DNA from: Molanna angustata
Taxonomy: Eukaryota; Arthropoda; Insecta; Trichoptera; Molannidae
Assembly (NCBI GenBank): GCA_963576475.1
Contig: OY754977.1
Span: 34,082,172-34,146,171 of the forward strand
DNA: 64,000 bases
Direction of reading: 5' to 3'
In this document: positions 1 to 10,845 of the stretch, piece after piece
How positions within the stretch are numbered: position 1 is the stretch's first letter
Layout of the letters: every line of letters begins with the position of its first letter
Notes under the pieces: generated by a model
What the model was told of the DNA's origin: nothing
The model's input: only the letters and a program-made list of their open reading frames with translations
The model's database searches: none
Program-made: the position numbers and the translations under genes

Positions 1-185
1 TTATCATAAAAACATATTTTAATCTTTTTTATTTAAACCTAACAAACTTGCAGTCACACAAACAAATATTACAATAAATTCAATGTAAGTAAGTAATTCA
101 ATATAAACAAAATATGTTGTCAAAGATTAACCTTATTTGCGGGTATTACATTATTTTTTTAGCTGCATACAAACACATAATTAAT

Positions 186-323
186 ACATACAAACACATC
201 ACGACGAAACTCACAGTGTGCACTCTGTACATGATACCCGTTGAGAAATTGATGTAAAAAAATACGCTTAAAAATTGTGAAATCATGACTCTACACTACT
301 CTATAGAGTGGAGAGTAAAAAAA
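186..323 (+). repeat. Dispersed repeat X, copy 1
   Basis: The segment matches 30515-30645 closely. Both share ACACATCACGACGAAACTCA near the start, then GTGTGCA, GATACCC, TTGAGAAATTGATG, ATACGCTTAAA and a shared end GTGGAGAGTAAAAA. A weaker relative lies at 2620-2850. No coding potential is visible. It is a dispersed non-coding repeat of unknown class; the common right end suggests a defined terminus. Confidence 0.6.
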
Positions 324-1780
324 CAGTTTTAAATGTAAATATAAAGGAATAAGCAATCGTTTATATAATATTGTCATAGCAAGGAATGTATACAAAATTT
401 CAGTTAGTGGTTTTATTTTTTATTGATTTTAAATGTTGTTAATAATGAAGTGTTGGCCAATGCACTCCTTTGTATTACAGTGTACCTATACTAAATTTCT
501 GCAAGATTGGACTATGGAAATAGTTTTAATGGTTGGTTCAAAAGTACCTCCTTTTTAATTAGTATGGAAAATCAAACATTTTATGACACACAAAATGGCG
601 GAATTGCATTTACAAAAAAATCTGTTTTAAAAAAAAGGATAAGCATTCTTATTTTAAAATTCATCGCCATTTTTTGAACTAAAATGCTAAGTTAATCTGT
701 AGTCCAAAAAAATACACACACCCACACACACCTTCTCTCTCACACACGCACACTAACATTATTAATTTATTTTTAATTATTTATTTTAAACATTTTGCAC
801 ATAATACATAAGTGCACAATGGCGGGTTTATTGCCATATGGCAATATCATACAACCAACCATATACATTTGGTAAGGTCAAGGGCGTGCCTAAAACTTAA
901 GCACTACGCAAATCCTGAAAGAAAATTGGGAAATGTCGAAAATTTCATGTTTTTTAAGCATCGTTGTTGATTCCAGTGGCCATGAAAATTATTTTTAAAA
1001 TCATATGTCAAAATATATTTATATTTATCAAGCATCGTATTCAGTTTAATTTTCAATCTTGTAGTTAATATGTTACAATAAAAGAAATAAAAAAAAATCC
1101 TATTAGGTCTTGAATTTCTTAATTCATAGGCTAGCCAATATTTTCGGTTTCTATGAGCAATTCCGCTACTGGCGTGAGGTACTGGAGTGTTTATGACACG
1201 TACCAATTTATGTGAATAAAATATAAATATTTATAGAAACATATAAAGACAAAAAATACTAAAACATTATCATTACATTATTACTTTAGATTTGGCCAGA
1301 GGCGACAGTAGATAATAATATCTATAATAAACCGTCGTAGTTCAAGGAGATTTGATATTTTCACGTTAAAAAATATAGCATATTAACATATAATTAATGC
1401 AAATCATTAATCACACAAAGAATTTCCTTAAAATGAAAATTATATTTTACCCTGGTCGTAAATTTGAGGCATCTTTCATAATATTGACAGCAATTTCTGC
1501 CAGTTTCTCCAAGACATAATAGGACTTATCGATCAGAAAAAAAGTTATATGAAAAAGGCTCTCTTTTTAAAATATAACAATAACTAAATCACTCATTGTC
1601 TTACTAAGTCATATTATTTTTGTGAAATATTGTGAGAACGGAAGTTTATTGTACTTAGAGGAAAAAAACTTTATTTTTTGAGCATACATTAACGAAAAAG
1701 CAAACCCTGGGTATTTCCTTCAGAGATAAGAAAACCAATTTGTAGATATGAAAAAAAAACAAAGTTATTAAAGTCGATTT
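323..1780. other. AT-rich stretch without recognised genes
   Basis: Apart from a weak SINE-C tail at about 815-880 and a short CA-rich run at about 713-752, I see no coding, RNA or mobile-element signature here. Open frames are short and AT-driven. Confidence 0.5.
815..880 (-). mobile_element. SINE-C tail fragment
   Basis: GGGTTTATTGCCATATGGCAAT followed by ACAACCAACCA matches the 3' body of the fuller SINE-C copy at 56432-56640 and the tails at 10850, 23950 and 50620. Only the tail survives, and it is diverged. Confidence 0.45.
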
Positions 1781-1781
1781 G

Positions 1782-2097
1782 GGCAGGGCATGTCACCACC
1801 ACCACAGTCTCCAGTTGGATCAAAAGAGTGCTGAAGAAGTGTTGGAAGGCCTCAAGCTAGATGGTCAGACGACACAAGACGAGTGGCTGAAGGCGGATGA
1901 ATGCGATCTGCCCATCCCCAAAAGATAACGCAATATATGGAAGTGACAGTTGTCACGTGACTAGCAACTGTCTCCTCCATACATTGAGTTATATTTTCTT
2001 GTTTCTTTTCTTGAGCTAAATGACACGTTGTCTAGGGGGCCGAATAGAGAGTTGTGCAGGGGGTCTCAAGGGAGGACTATGTCCATTACAGTAACTG
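1782..2097 (+). mobile_element. LINE 3' end fragment interrupted by a small palindrome
   Basis: The sequence resembles the C-terminal tail of a non-LTR retrotransposon polyprotein. The order GCAGGGCATGTCACC, then GTGTTGGAAGGCCTCAAGC, GTGGCTGAAGGCGGATGAATG, then a later GGAGGACTATGTCCATTACAG is the same order as in the better copy at 43395-43680. The two halves are separated by the inverted repeat at 1925-1992. The fragment is frameshifted and not functional. Confidence 0.6.
1925..1992. repeat. 68-bp imperfect palindrome inside a LINE tail
   Basis: ATAACGCAATATATGGAAG and GACAGTTG on the left mirror CAACTGTC and CCATACATTGAGTTAT on the right, around TCACGTGA. The core resembles the longer palindrome at 49466-49602, which has GTGACGTCACGTGAC at its centre. 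It probably represents a tiny fold-back element inserted in the LINE. Confidence 0.5.
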
Positions 2098-2619
2098 CTC
2101 AATTTGCACATTTATCATTAACTTAAAATGTTCATTGTAATGTACACAATTATAATTTTAAAAAAATCGTTAACACAGTGGAAGTTCATAATTATAAATT
2201 AGTTATGAATTTATTCACAATAATATAACGCAACAAACATCTAGATTTTATTATTTTCACTCGAGACTAACTTCTAAAGGTCGAATAAATACTGGGTTCT
2301 TCTTTTTTTATCATTTTTTATTTTATATTTTTTTTTAACTTTTTGTTTGTTATTGGTTAATTTTTTTCGTGTTAATTTTTATTGTACTTATGTGTATATT
2401 TTACTTCGTGGTTCATAAATCTATGTTTAGTAAAATATGAAAATATTAAATATTTTCGCCTCTGAGAATGTCTAGCATTACCTACTCTATAGAATTACCT
2501 ACTCGTTGTGAATTATATTTATGACAAAAAAAATTTTATTTAAAAACAAAAGTTTATTGCCTGGTTAAATAAGTTAATTTCTGTACAGAGAAATAATTTT
2601 CCATGGTGTATAACAACAC

Positions 2620-2850
2620 TGCGAAACTCATAATATGCACAGATTACTTGAAACCTGTTAGATATAGATGTAAAAATAGAACTCTATTCAGTGATACTAT
2701 TTACAGTAGAGTTTAACATAAATTGTTAAATCATAATATAGATAAAAAAATATACATTGCAACATAAGCAAACAGAAAAATAGAAAGACATTCACTACAA
2801 TGAAGTCTAAAAATCTCCACAGTTTTCCGCAGAAGTGGAGAGTAAAAAAA
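2620..2850 (+). repeat. Diverged relative of repeat X
   Basis: The segment begins GCGAAACTCATAATATGCAC and ends AGAAGTGGAGAGTAAAAAAAA, resembling the start and end of the copies at 186-323 and 30515-30645. The middle is expanded and unlike them. Confidence 0.35.
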
Positions 2851-3043
2851 AATTGTTTGATGCTGTATATTATAATATATCAAAGATACTTAACTCTGGT
2901 GAAAATAATGATTTGATAAGCCTCGTAATTTTCAATGTATTCAGATAATCATAATTGGATTGACAAGAAAAAACATCATACGTATAATAATTTTGGCGTT
3001 TTGCCTACTCGTTACTGAAATCGTCAATTTGATATTAAATTAG

Positions 3044-3253
3044 AAGGATGGTGCAAACTTTGATCGGGACACAGAACGTAGGAAGAGTGAAGTAAAGCAA
3101 CATCATAAAAAGGGCAATAAGAAGAATTATTATGTGAAAGTGAACTACCCGTTTGCAAAGTGTCCTGTTTGTATGATGTACGAATTGTATAAAGCCACCC
3201 CTTGGAAGTTCAGGACCCTGAGAATGCGGCCACATGTTTATGTGCTGAAATAA
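3044..3253 (+). CDS. Candidate terminal exon, unknown protein
   Basis: A 69-codon open stretch ends at TAA (3251-3253). The frame is closed upstream by TAG at 3041-3043, and that TAG is the end of ATTAAATTAG, a plausible 3' splice acceptor, so the frame could open at an intron boundary. The predicted product is basic (KSEVKQHHKKGNKK), then YPFAKCPVCMMYELYKATPW with a CxxC pair at residues 40-43, and ends RPHVYVLK. G+C is clearly higher than in the surroundings. I do not recognise the family. No AATAAA is seen just downstream. It could be the last exon of a host gene or a mobile-element remnant; a short open run by chance is the alternative. Confidence 0.4.
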   Translation, partial: KDGANFDRDTERRKSEVKQHHKKGNKKNYYVKVNYPFAKCPVCMMYELYKATPWKFRTLRMRPHVYVLK

Positions 3254-3434
3254 GATGTATAATACATATAATGAAGGATTTATTACATACCTACCCAAAC
3301 CAAAGATCTTCAAATATCTTATTGTTACAACTGTTTTTTCCTCAATAATAACAGATTCTTTTACAACTCATAGTGAAACAATGGCTCAAAAAATATCAGA
3401 CAGTTTTAAAGGATTTATTTATCAATAGAGACCT

Positions 3435-3487
3435 GGGGGGCAAGTCTGGTTTAACCGGCGAAATCAAAACCCTTGTGATTACCCATC
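3435..3487 (+). repeat. Solo arm of the 23.5-kb inverted-repeat element
   Basis: GGGGGGCAAGTCTGGTTTAA, then ACCGGCGAAATCAAAACCC and GTGATTACCCAT, matches one arm of the inverted repeat at 23521-23705. The second arm is missing, so this is a half element. Confidence 0.6.
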
Positions 3488-3539
3488 TAGAAACAGTTTT
3501 CTCAGGAATACAATCGCACTAACCTCAACAAGCGAAAAG

Positions 3540-3809
3540 AGAAGAGTCAAGCTGTGGAAGGAAGGGTTAGGAAGTGAAAACTTCCATGAACCAACAGAAG
3601 TACTTCCAACGGGTTACCGACTACCATATGCAACCTGGAAATTCCTGAATAGACCTAGGACGGGTGTAGGAAGGTGCATGGTAAACCTGGACAAATGGAG
3701 AATGCTAGAGGATGACCAGGACATGGCATGCGAATATGGGGAGACGCAGAACATGTCACACCTTCTGAACTGCCCGCTTATGGACCATAAGAATTTGTTG
3801 ACAAAATAA
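3540..3809 (+). mobile_element. LINE reverse transcriptase C-terminal fragment
   Basis: A frame without an ATG is open to TAA at 3807-3809. It reads LPTGYRLPYATWKFLNRPRT, then GVGRC, then NLDKW and MSHLLNCPL. This layout (LNR.RTG.GRC, KW, C.G, HLL..CP) is typical of the zinc-knuckle-like C-terminus of non-LTR retrotransposon ORF2 proteins. One expected Cys of the CxCG motif is replaced (CEYG). The piece is 5'-truncated and lacks the RT core. Confidence 0.6.
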
Positions 3810-4079
3810 ATAAAGCTATATCAAATGGATGCCTTACGCTAATGTCCATTCATATACTATATAGGTTTCTATCCTCCTATAATAATGTTTTGGCAGACAG
3901 ATGAACAAACCACCAAATAAAAAAAAATATTAGCCGCGATGGCGATTCTATTTAATGAAACAAATTATGTTGTTTTTTCTTTTACAGAAAAATAACACCA
4001 CTCTTCATAAAAATTCATATAACACTACTTTTCGCTTTATTGCCACAAAATAGTCCCCTTTAAAAAAAATCGTGAATAA

Positions 4080-4625
4080 TAGATACCTACCGTTTTTCAG
4101 TGTTCTGCAAAAATATATCCCCTTCTACAAAACACCGCTCATCTACAATAATAACTCCCCTTTACCAAAAAATAACGTGATAATAAAACCACTTTTCTAA
4201 AAAAATTACACCCCTTTTCCAAAAGGTAACGCGACTATCTGCACCACTCTACAAAACACTCTACACTCTTCTACAAAAAGAACATCCCTTTTCCAAAAAA
4301 TAACGAGAATAGTAACAAAATAAAAAAAAAAATTATACCCCTTTTCCAAAAGATAACGTGACTTAATAAGTTCTAATAATAACAACGCTTTTCATAAAAA
4401 AAAAAACTTTTTTCATAAAAATAACACTACCTTTCGCTTTTGTACCAAATAATAGTCTTCCTTTAAAAAAATCGTGAATAAAATACCGCTTTTCCAAAAG
4501 ACGACTAATAACACCGCTCTTCTACAAAAAGAACATCCCTTTTCTAAAAAATAACGTAAATAATAACGCAACTTTTCCAAAAAAAAACGCAAATAATAAC
4601 ACCCCTTTTCCAAAAAAATAACGCG
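4080..4625. repeat. Degenerate short tandem repeat of CCCCTTTTCCAAAA type
   Basis: Units of roughly 20-45 bp repeat the words CCCCTTTTCCAAAA, AATAACG and CTTCTACAAAAAGAACATCC with many indels. The open frames here on the minus strand are products of the repeat. It looks like an old, decayed minisatellite. Confidence 0.65.
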
Positions 4626-4854
4626 AAAAATTCATGTCTCTATTTATCAAACCGTGATGCCGCAAGTCGTGAAGATTTTGGTGTGATGGTCGCCAAACTC
4701 CGGTAGGAGTGACGCAAGAAAAAGAGGAAGAAATTCTTCTGAAAATCAACAAACAGATTGACTTGTCACGCAGAAGATATTGTGCGATGAGGCAGGAAGA
4801 GATATTTCATAAATAATACAAATAAAAAGAAGTTATGTAGACATAAGGAGAGAA

Positions 4855-4955
4855 TGCAATATAAAGGACATTATAAGTAAAATGAATGTGAATGCCCTGA
4901 GATGGTTTGGGCATATTTAAAGAATCAACGATTTACCAATAAAATATTCATGGGT
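4855..4955 (+). mobile_element. LINE tail fragment
   Basis: ATGAATGTGAATGCCCTGAG followed by ATGGTTTGGGCATA encodes VNALRWFGH, the same motif as in the tail at 48080-48405. It then decays into AAATATTCATGGGTGTAAGAG, which is similar to a segment of the tail at 51100. Confidence 0.5.
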
Positions 4956-5039
4956 GTAAGAGTTGTCATTTAATATCATTGACTCCTGGCGATATTAATT
5001 TATATTTTTTTATTACATATAGCATTATTTTATTTAAGA

Positions 5040-5165
5040 AACATAAAAAATAAATTGGGTTGGTTTGGACCACCTCACTAGGCAAGGCCTGTTCCGAGGT
5101 GGTAGACTAGTTAGATAATATTTATTACTTAATCATTGTAAGCTGTAATATAGAATGATTGTGTA
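5040..5165 (+). repeat. Dispersed repeat Z, copy 1
   Basis: AATTGGGTTGGTTTGGACC, then ACCTCACTAGGCAAGGCCTG, GGTGGTAGACTAGTTA and AGAATGATTGTGTAG, is present in the opposite orientation at 55225-55350. The minisatellite starts directly downstream of this copy but not beside the other one. Confidence 0.6.
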
Positions 5166-5208
5166 GCCCATGGTCCACTTTTTGAGTTCAATTTTAGTAG
5201 TTTTGGCG

Positions 5209-6442
5209 TGTATGTTGTTATGAATTGAGAATTTGCTGACAATAGTTGATCCCTTTGTTATATAACCATGTTTGTATTGTATGTATGTTGTTATGAATTG
5301 AGAATTTGCTGACAATAGTAAGTTGATCCCTTTGTTATATAACCATGTTTGTATTGTATGTATGTTGTTATGAATTGAGAATTTGCTGACAATAGTTGAT
5401 CCCTTTGTTATATAACCATGTTTGTATTGTATGTATGTTGTTATGAATTGAGAATTTGCTGACAATAGTTGATCCCTTTGTTATATAACCATGTTTGTAT
5501 TGTATGTATGTTGTTATGAATTGAGAATTTGCTGACAATAGTTGATCCCTTTGTTATATAACCATGTTTGTATTGTATGTATGTTGTTATGAATTGAGAA
5601 TTTGCTGACAATAGTTGATCCCTTTGTTATATAACCATGTTTGTATTGTATGTATGTTGTTATGAATTGAGAATTTGCTGACAATAGTTGATCCCTTTGT
5701 TATATAACCATGTTTGTATTGTATGTATGTTGTTATGAATTGAGAATTTGCTGACAATAGTTGATCCCTTTGTTATATAACCATGTTTGTATTGTATGTA
5801 TGTTGTTATGAATTGAGAATTTGCTGACAATAGTAAGTTGATCCCTTTGTTATATAACCATGTTTGTATTGTATGTATGTTGTTATGAATTGATAATTTG
5901 CTGACAATAGTTGATCCCTTTGTTATATAACCATGTTTGTATTGTATGTATGTTGTTATGAATTGAGAATTTGCTGACAATAGTTGATCCCTTTGTTATA
6001 TAACCATGTTTGTATTGTATGTATGTTGTTATGAATTGAGAATTTGCTGACAATAGTAAGTTGATCCCTTTGTTATATAACCATGTTTGTATTTTATGTA
6101 TGTTGTTATGAATTGAGAATTTGCTGACAATAGTTGATCCCTTTGTTATATAACCATGTTTGTATTGTATGTATGTTGTTATGAATTGAGAATTTGCTGA
6201 CAATAGTTGATCCCTTTGTTATATAACCATGTTTGTATTGTATGTATGTTGTTATGAATTGAGAATTTGCTGACAATAGTTGATCCCTTTGTTATATAAC
6301 CATGTTTGTATTGTATGTATGCTGTTATGAATTGAGAATTTGCTGACAATAGTTGATCCCTTTGTTATATAACCATGTTTGTATTGTATGTATGTTGTTA
6401 TGAATTGAGAATTTGCTGACAATAGTTGATCCCTTTGTTATT
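5209..6442. repeat. 73-bp minisatellite, 17 copies
   Basis: The unit contains TGTTGTTATGAATTGAGAAT, GCTGACAATAGTTGATCCC and AACCATGTTTGTATTG. The period is 73 bp, with a 77-bp variant carrying an extra TAAG (AATAGTAAGTTG) at about 5320, 5833 and 6057. Counting the TGTTGTTATGAATTG word from 5213 to 6393 gives 17 units. The units differ by only a few single changes (for example GATAATTTGC near 5893 and ATTTTATG near 6092), so the array is young or homogenised. Long minus-strand frames across it are repeat artefacts. Confidence 0.95.
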
Positions 6443-7364
6443 TTTTTATTTTATTTCCGGGAATTTCACAGTATAATAACATGTTTCTATTGTATGTTAT
6501 ATAACCATGTTTGTATTGTATGTTTAAGTCTTGTATTTTCTATTAAATGTATGTTCTTTATATGTACATATCTTTTGCAACTAAATATAGGATCTTTGGA
6601 GCCAAGTATTGATAATGTCTTTGTCCGTATGTAGTGTTTGTCTTCGGAGTGATTAGTTGATGTCTGTGTCTTGTATCGTGAGAATGTTGAGCAGTGATAT
6701 GGTTTTTTCTTATCATTTTTAAAGTGAATTAGAATTTGTTTAATATAGAGTTGTGCTGTAGTTAGTATGATTTTATAATATTTTTTATGCGATCATAAAA
6801 AAATCAATCCTCATTTTCATTGCGTACATTATTAAATTAAAAAAACCTAATTTGTTAGAACGTGAAAACATTTTATTAGTGTTTTGATAAATGATTAAAT
6901 AAAGATGATATAAATAATCAAAGATATCCTTTATTATTTATAGAAAACTATTTAGCTTTAATTTTGTCCTGATTTCTTCAATGAGTAGAATATTACAACC
7001 AATGTAAGCTCCTTATATAACTATCAATTTCAGATGATAAAATAATACTCTAAAATTCACCCTCTATAAAACTGTACTCGATATATTTTTCTAACAAAAT
7101 TAAAGGTCAAAAACATACAGTTTATTTATAATGAAAATGTTGAAAAGCATGTGTGTGAGACCACTATAATTGGAAATTTGATATCCCGGAGTTAAGAAGA
7201 CCTCATATTTTCTTATATAGACATATTGGTCGGTACCTACCTAACATATTATATCTATTTAGGTATCACTTGTGTGAGAAAATCTTAGCAAACGATTTCT
7301 CTCTAAAAAAATTGATAACGTTTCATTAATTAGTTTCAAAATTTCAAATTAAACATATTTTAAA
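6443..7364. other. AT-rich stretch without recognised genes
   Basis: It begins with a broken last minisatellite unit (about 6470-6530, ending TTGTATTGTATG) and continues as non-coding AT-rich sequence. No gene, RNA or element ends were recognised. Confidence 0.5.
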
Positions 7365-7474
7365 GGCTTGCGTCAATACAGGCGCTGCGGACGGAGCGCA
7401 TCAGACGGATTTTAGAATTCTTTGTATAGGAATTCATACAAGTGCGTCCACTGATCGGCATCGGACGGAGCGCG

Positions 7475-7482
7475 CGCATCGG
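7475..7482 (+). repeat. Target-site duplication, left copy
   Basis: CGCATCGG immediately precedes the hAT terminus and recurs exactly at 8890-8897 after the other terminus. Eight base pairs is the duplication size expected for hAT transposases. Confidence 0.9.
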
Positions 7483-8889
7483 CAGGGCCGGATAAATCAT
7501 AGAACAATCCGGAACAAGAAGTCAGGGCGCTTGTCTAAAAAGGGCGCTTAAAATCCTAAAATGTTAATTATATAAATCAAAAATTCCCCAGGTATGGCAC
7601 TCGGTTCTCTCTGCCTTCCCCGAAAGGGACACGGCGTGATGGTGTGTATGTTAAAATTCTGCGGTGATCTTGTCCGTCTATTACCGTGTTATTCGTTAAC
7701 ATATACCTACCTACCAAATACTAACAACACGTTTATGCTGCTCGACATTTGATTCACACACACGCACACATAATCATTGTAATAATTTACTTGCTTAAGT
7801 GTAAAAATTATCCACATAATGAAGCCAGCGCCCCCCTATCTGAAATCGCCCGGGCGGTTCATAATGAATTTCATATGAGATGGTAACGGCATGTTTGAAA
7901 ACATTCCAGATGCTACACACCATAGTAACTTTAATGATAAATTATACTAAGAACTCTTATTGCTTGTTAATGAAACTACATAAGCCGTTTTAAATATGCG
8001 GAACCTGTATACAACCAATAGCAAGGTTTTCTAAAAAAGGGAAACAATGTTCTGTAGAAATGTTATGACAATTTCAGTGAAGTTTTCCCTTTCGACTTTA
8101 GCGACATACTTACTTATTTTCTTGACCTCGGTCGCCGACTCGTCACCTGACTCTTTCAATTATTCATATATTATTGTTTCTATCTCTCTCTTCTGTCTGA
8201 TGTCAAGTGTTAACACGTGTCAATATTTTTTACGAGTCTAGTATAGACCATAGATTTTAATATATACAACTAGATGGAATACTAGTCGGCAAAGTGTGTC
8301 GAAATCAACTGGAGTTTTCGTGTGCTGTTTTATGTAAAATTCATCGAAATACCTCGTTTTATTAATTTTAATTTATTTATTAATTATACCAAGAACTTAT
8401 TTAGTGTTTTGTGTTAATTAGAATAGCGATTTGTTTTTTTTATTTTAAGTTTGGTGTGATTTTAAATTTTTACTGGCATTTTATAGTTATATTGAGTTTT
8501 TATTTAATTAGAAATAGTTTTTATGATAAAATTAAATAGTGTTAACATTAGTTATTAAGTTTAGTTTATTTACATAATATTTGTGATAGTTAAAAGGACT
8601 TTTAAAATTATATTTTACTTTAAAACGGTTTATGTGATGAGACCCAATACTTTGTAAGACTTAAGGTTTTAGTTTAAAATGCCTACTTCTCAGGATACGT
8701 TACATACATGAATAGGAATAGGTAGAATTATAATTTATTTTTGTTCTTTGGTTTATATTATGTAGGTATCTTGATTGTATAATATTGAATTATACTGCAT
8801 AATATAATATTAAAATTCCAAACATTTGGGGGGGGGGGGCGGTTTGAAATATATTGCTCTGGGCGCAAAAACACGTTTATCCGGCCCTG
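7483..8889. mobile_element. Non-autonomous hAT transposon, 1407 bp
   Basis: The element is bounded by 14-bp perfect terminal inverted repeats, CAGGGCCGGATAAA at the left and TTTATCCGGCCCTG at the right, and flanked by an exact 8-bp duplication (CGCATCGG). CAGGG-type ends with 8-bp duplications are diagnostic of the hAT superfamily. No transposase frame is visible, so it must have been moved in trans. The interior carries GC-rich subterminal patches (about 7520-7555, 7825-7860 and a run of G at 8828-8839), a LINE tail end (7590-7650) and a diverged copy of fold-back family V (about 8240-8290). The perfect duplication indicates a fairly recent insertion or little subsequent decay. Confidence 0.9.
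7590..7650 (+). mobile_element. LINE 3' terminus nested in the hAT element
   Basis: TATGGCACTCGGTTCTCTCT then CCCCGAAAGGGACACGGCGTG matches the last coding and terminal bases of the LINE tail at 48340-48400 (same order, few differences). It is the extreme 3' end only. Confidence 0.7.
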
Positions 8890-8897
8890 CGCATCGG
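8890..8897 (+). repeat. Target-site duplication, right copy
   Basis: CGCATCGG matches 7475-7482 exactly. Removing the element plus one copy restores a continuous GC-rich host segment (7365-7482 joined to 8898-8960). Confidence 0.9.
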
Positions 8898-8999
8898 ATC
8901 GTCGAAATGCCGACGCCGTTGCTAGGAGAAGCAATAATCCGCTCGGATCTGTCCTTTTTCTATGTGCATTATTCTTATGTGATATCATATCACCTTTTT

Positions 9000-9510
9000 T
9001 TAAGGAAAATTGTCATTTTGATTGTTTAAACTATATATAAATAAACCAGTATGATATAAATTCGAAACTTTGGATGCTTCGATTTTTACTCAGCAATCAC
9101 GTGAAAACGGTTGAAATATATTAGATTAAATTTGGTATTTTTTTTTAATATATATGTACGCCCTTAGTAGGGCATTCACAATAAAAGACAAGATAGACAA
9201 TAACAATGAAGGCACAAAAAAACAACAACAAGTGCAAATACATCAATAACACAAATAATAAAAAGTAGTAAAAGAAAGGACAGTATAAGACAACATTATA
9301 CAATATTATAAAAGAAAATAGAGATAAATTATAAAAAAGCAAGCAAAAAAACTAGACATAAAAAGAAGAAGAAGAAGACAAAATAAACAGTATTACTTAT
9401 TCTGTTTAAACAAGAAAAATAAAGAAATTTTATGAAAAATTTTATGACTTTAAAAGAAAAATCAAATCTTTAAAATAACAATAAATTTTTATCTATTCCT
9501 TTTTCATATT
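9000..9510. other. Low-complexity AT/A-rich stretch
   Basis: Mostly A-rich sequence with short GAA and AACAAC runs. No gene or recognisable element was seen. Confidence 0.5.
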
Positions 9511-9512
9511 CA

Positions 9513-9825
9513 CTATGTGTATATGTATGTGTGTGTATGTATGTATGTGTATGTGTGTGTATACGTGTGTATGTTTGTATGTGTATGTATATGTGTGTAT
9601 GTATGTATATGTATGTATGTGTGTGTATATGTATGTGCGTGTGTATGTATATATGTATATGTGTGTATGTATATATATGTATGTGTATATGTATGTGTGT
9701 ACATGTGTGTATAAGTATGCGTATATTATATGTGTGTATGTTGTATATGTGTATGTGTGTGTATGTATGTGTATGTGTATATGTGTATTTGTATATGTGT
9801 ATTTGTATATGTGTATTTGTATATG
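9513..9825. repeat. TGTATG/TATG microsatellite
   Basis: About 310 bp of alternating TGTG, TATG and TGTATA words with no fixed long period. Both strands give long spurious frames of Tyr/Val/Cys/Met or Thr/His/Tyr repeats. Confidence 0.95.
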
Positions 9826-9959
9826 AGAATTTTTATTTTTTTCTCCTTTTTGGATAAATTATGGTTTTTATTCTATATTCACTAAAAAAACAAAAATAAA
9901 CTTTAATCATCTGTATGTTTTAGCTGTAAGTTGAACTTGATTTACAATTTATTAAATGA

Positions 9960-10140
9960 TTCTATTATTATAAGTAAAATGTATGTAATATGTTAAATGT
10001 AGATATGTTATTTGCTCCTGTCCCAAGCACAAGTTTTTAACTTTTTTGGGACAGTACCTATTGAAAAAAAAAATTGTATTAATTTAAATATTTGTACTAT
10101 GTGTATGTTCATATTATGTTACTCAATAAAAAAAAAACAA
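9960..10140 (+). mobile_element. LINE 3' UTR with GTCCCAA hairpin
   Basis: GCTCCTGTCCCAAGCAC, then TTTTTTGGGACAGTACC, forms a stem of GTCCCAA with TTGGGAC and is followed by an A-rich tail ending CAATAAAAAAAAAAC. Such a conserved hairpin before an A-rich end is common in Jockey-type LINE 3' UTRs; the clade is inferred. Confidence 0.4.
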
Positions 10141-10159
10141 ATCACAAAATATAATATGC

Positions 10160-10480
10160 GCTAAGCATCCTTTTGAAACCATCTATACTGTGTACATTAA
10201 ATATATTATCAAGAGCACTATATTGGTTTCCAAGGCGGTGCAATCTATCAATCTATGCATTGGTGAGTTAATAATGAAATTACTTCGAAGATTCTCTATG
10301 TGAAAAGGTGCGTTTTGACGTGAAGCAAACCGAATTTTCTGTACTCTGAATTTTATCATTTCAATTAGGTCAGGGGTGTCATATATACCCTGGATTATTT
10401 TAAATAAACAAATTAAATCACAAATCGTTCTTCTGCTTGGTAGTTTCCATAAATTTAGAACACTCACTAGGAAATAATAA
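10160..10480 (-). mobile_element. LINE ORF2 C-terminal fragment
   Basis: The minus frame reads LWKLPSRRTICDLICLFKII, then YDTPDLIEMIKFRVQKIRFA and INSPMHRL. This is the post-RT region of a CR1/Jockey-like ORF2 (LP.RR...DL.LLYKI..G..D.PDL...I.F). A frameshift follows, and the adjacent frame continues with a VHSIDGFKRML-like end. The copy is 5'-truncated. Confidence 0.65.
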
Positions 10481-10530
10481 TAGGTATTAAGATATGTTGG
10501 TATATCATATAAAAAAGTATGGGCTATATT

Positions 10531-10765
10531 TATTTATTTATTTATTTAATATTGCTTCTCGGGAAAATAACTGGTGCTATGTCAAATATTAATTTAACAC
10601 GCACCCAATAACAAGTTGCCACATTCTGGAGACTTACGATATTAATCGTCTCACAGATCCAGACTGAAAACACAATTAAAAACTGCGTCTCCACCGGGAA
10701 TCGAACTCGGGACCTTTGGCTCAGTAGTCAGATATCTAACCAACTGAGCCACGAAGGCCGACATA
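10531..10765 (-). mobile_element. SINE-B, tRNA-headed
   Basis: Read on the minus strand the head is GTGGCTCAGTTGGTTAG (box A-like) and GAGTTCGATTCCC (box B-like), spaced as in a tRNA, but the acceptor ends do not pair, so it is not a functional tRNA gene. The body follows and ends in a TAAA-type tail (TATTTATTTATTTAT on the plus strand). A second copy at 44215-44530 is split by another SINE. Confidence 0.75.
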
Positions 10766-10842
10766 TTTTAAAATTCATCCTAATTAATTTTCATTAATAT
10801 ATATATTTTTAAAATTCATCCTAATTAATTTTCATTAATAAT
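10763..10842. repeat. About 40-bp tandem duplication
   Basis: AAAATTCATCCTAATTAATT followed by TTCATTAATA occurs twice (10769-10799 and 10810-10840), sitting between SINE-B and a SINE-C copy. Confidence 0.85.
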
Positions 10843-10845
10843 GAT

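Noticed and set aside
5133..6203. Minus-strand frames with repeated MSANSQFITTYIQYKHG units
   Set aside because: Direct products of the 73-bp minisatellite; unit lengths of 73 and 77 shift frame, and no start or context supports a gene.
9513..9857. Cys/Val/Tyr- or Thr/His-rich frames
   Set aside because: Produced by the TGTATG microsatellite on both strands.
10690..10765. tRNA gene
   Set aside because: Boxes A and B are present but the acceptor and anticodon stems do not pair; it is the head of a SINE.
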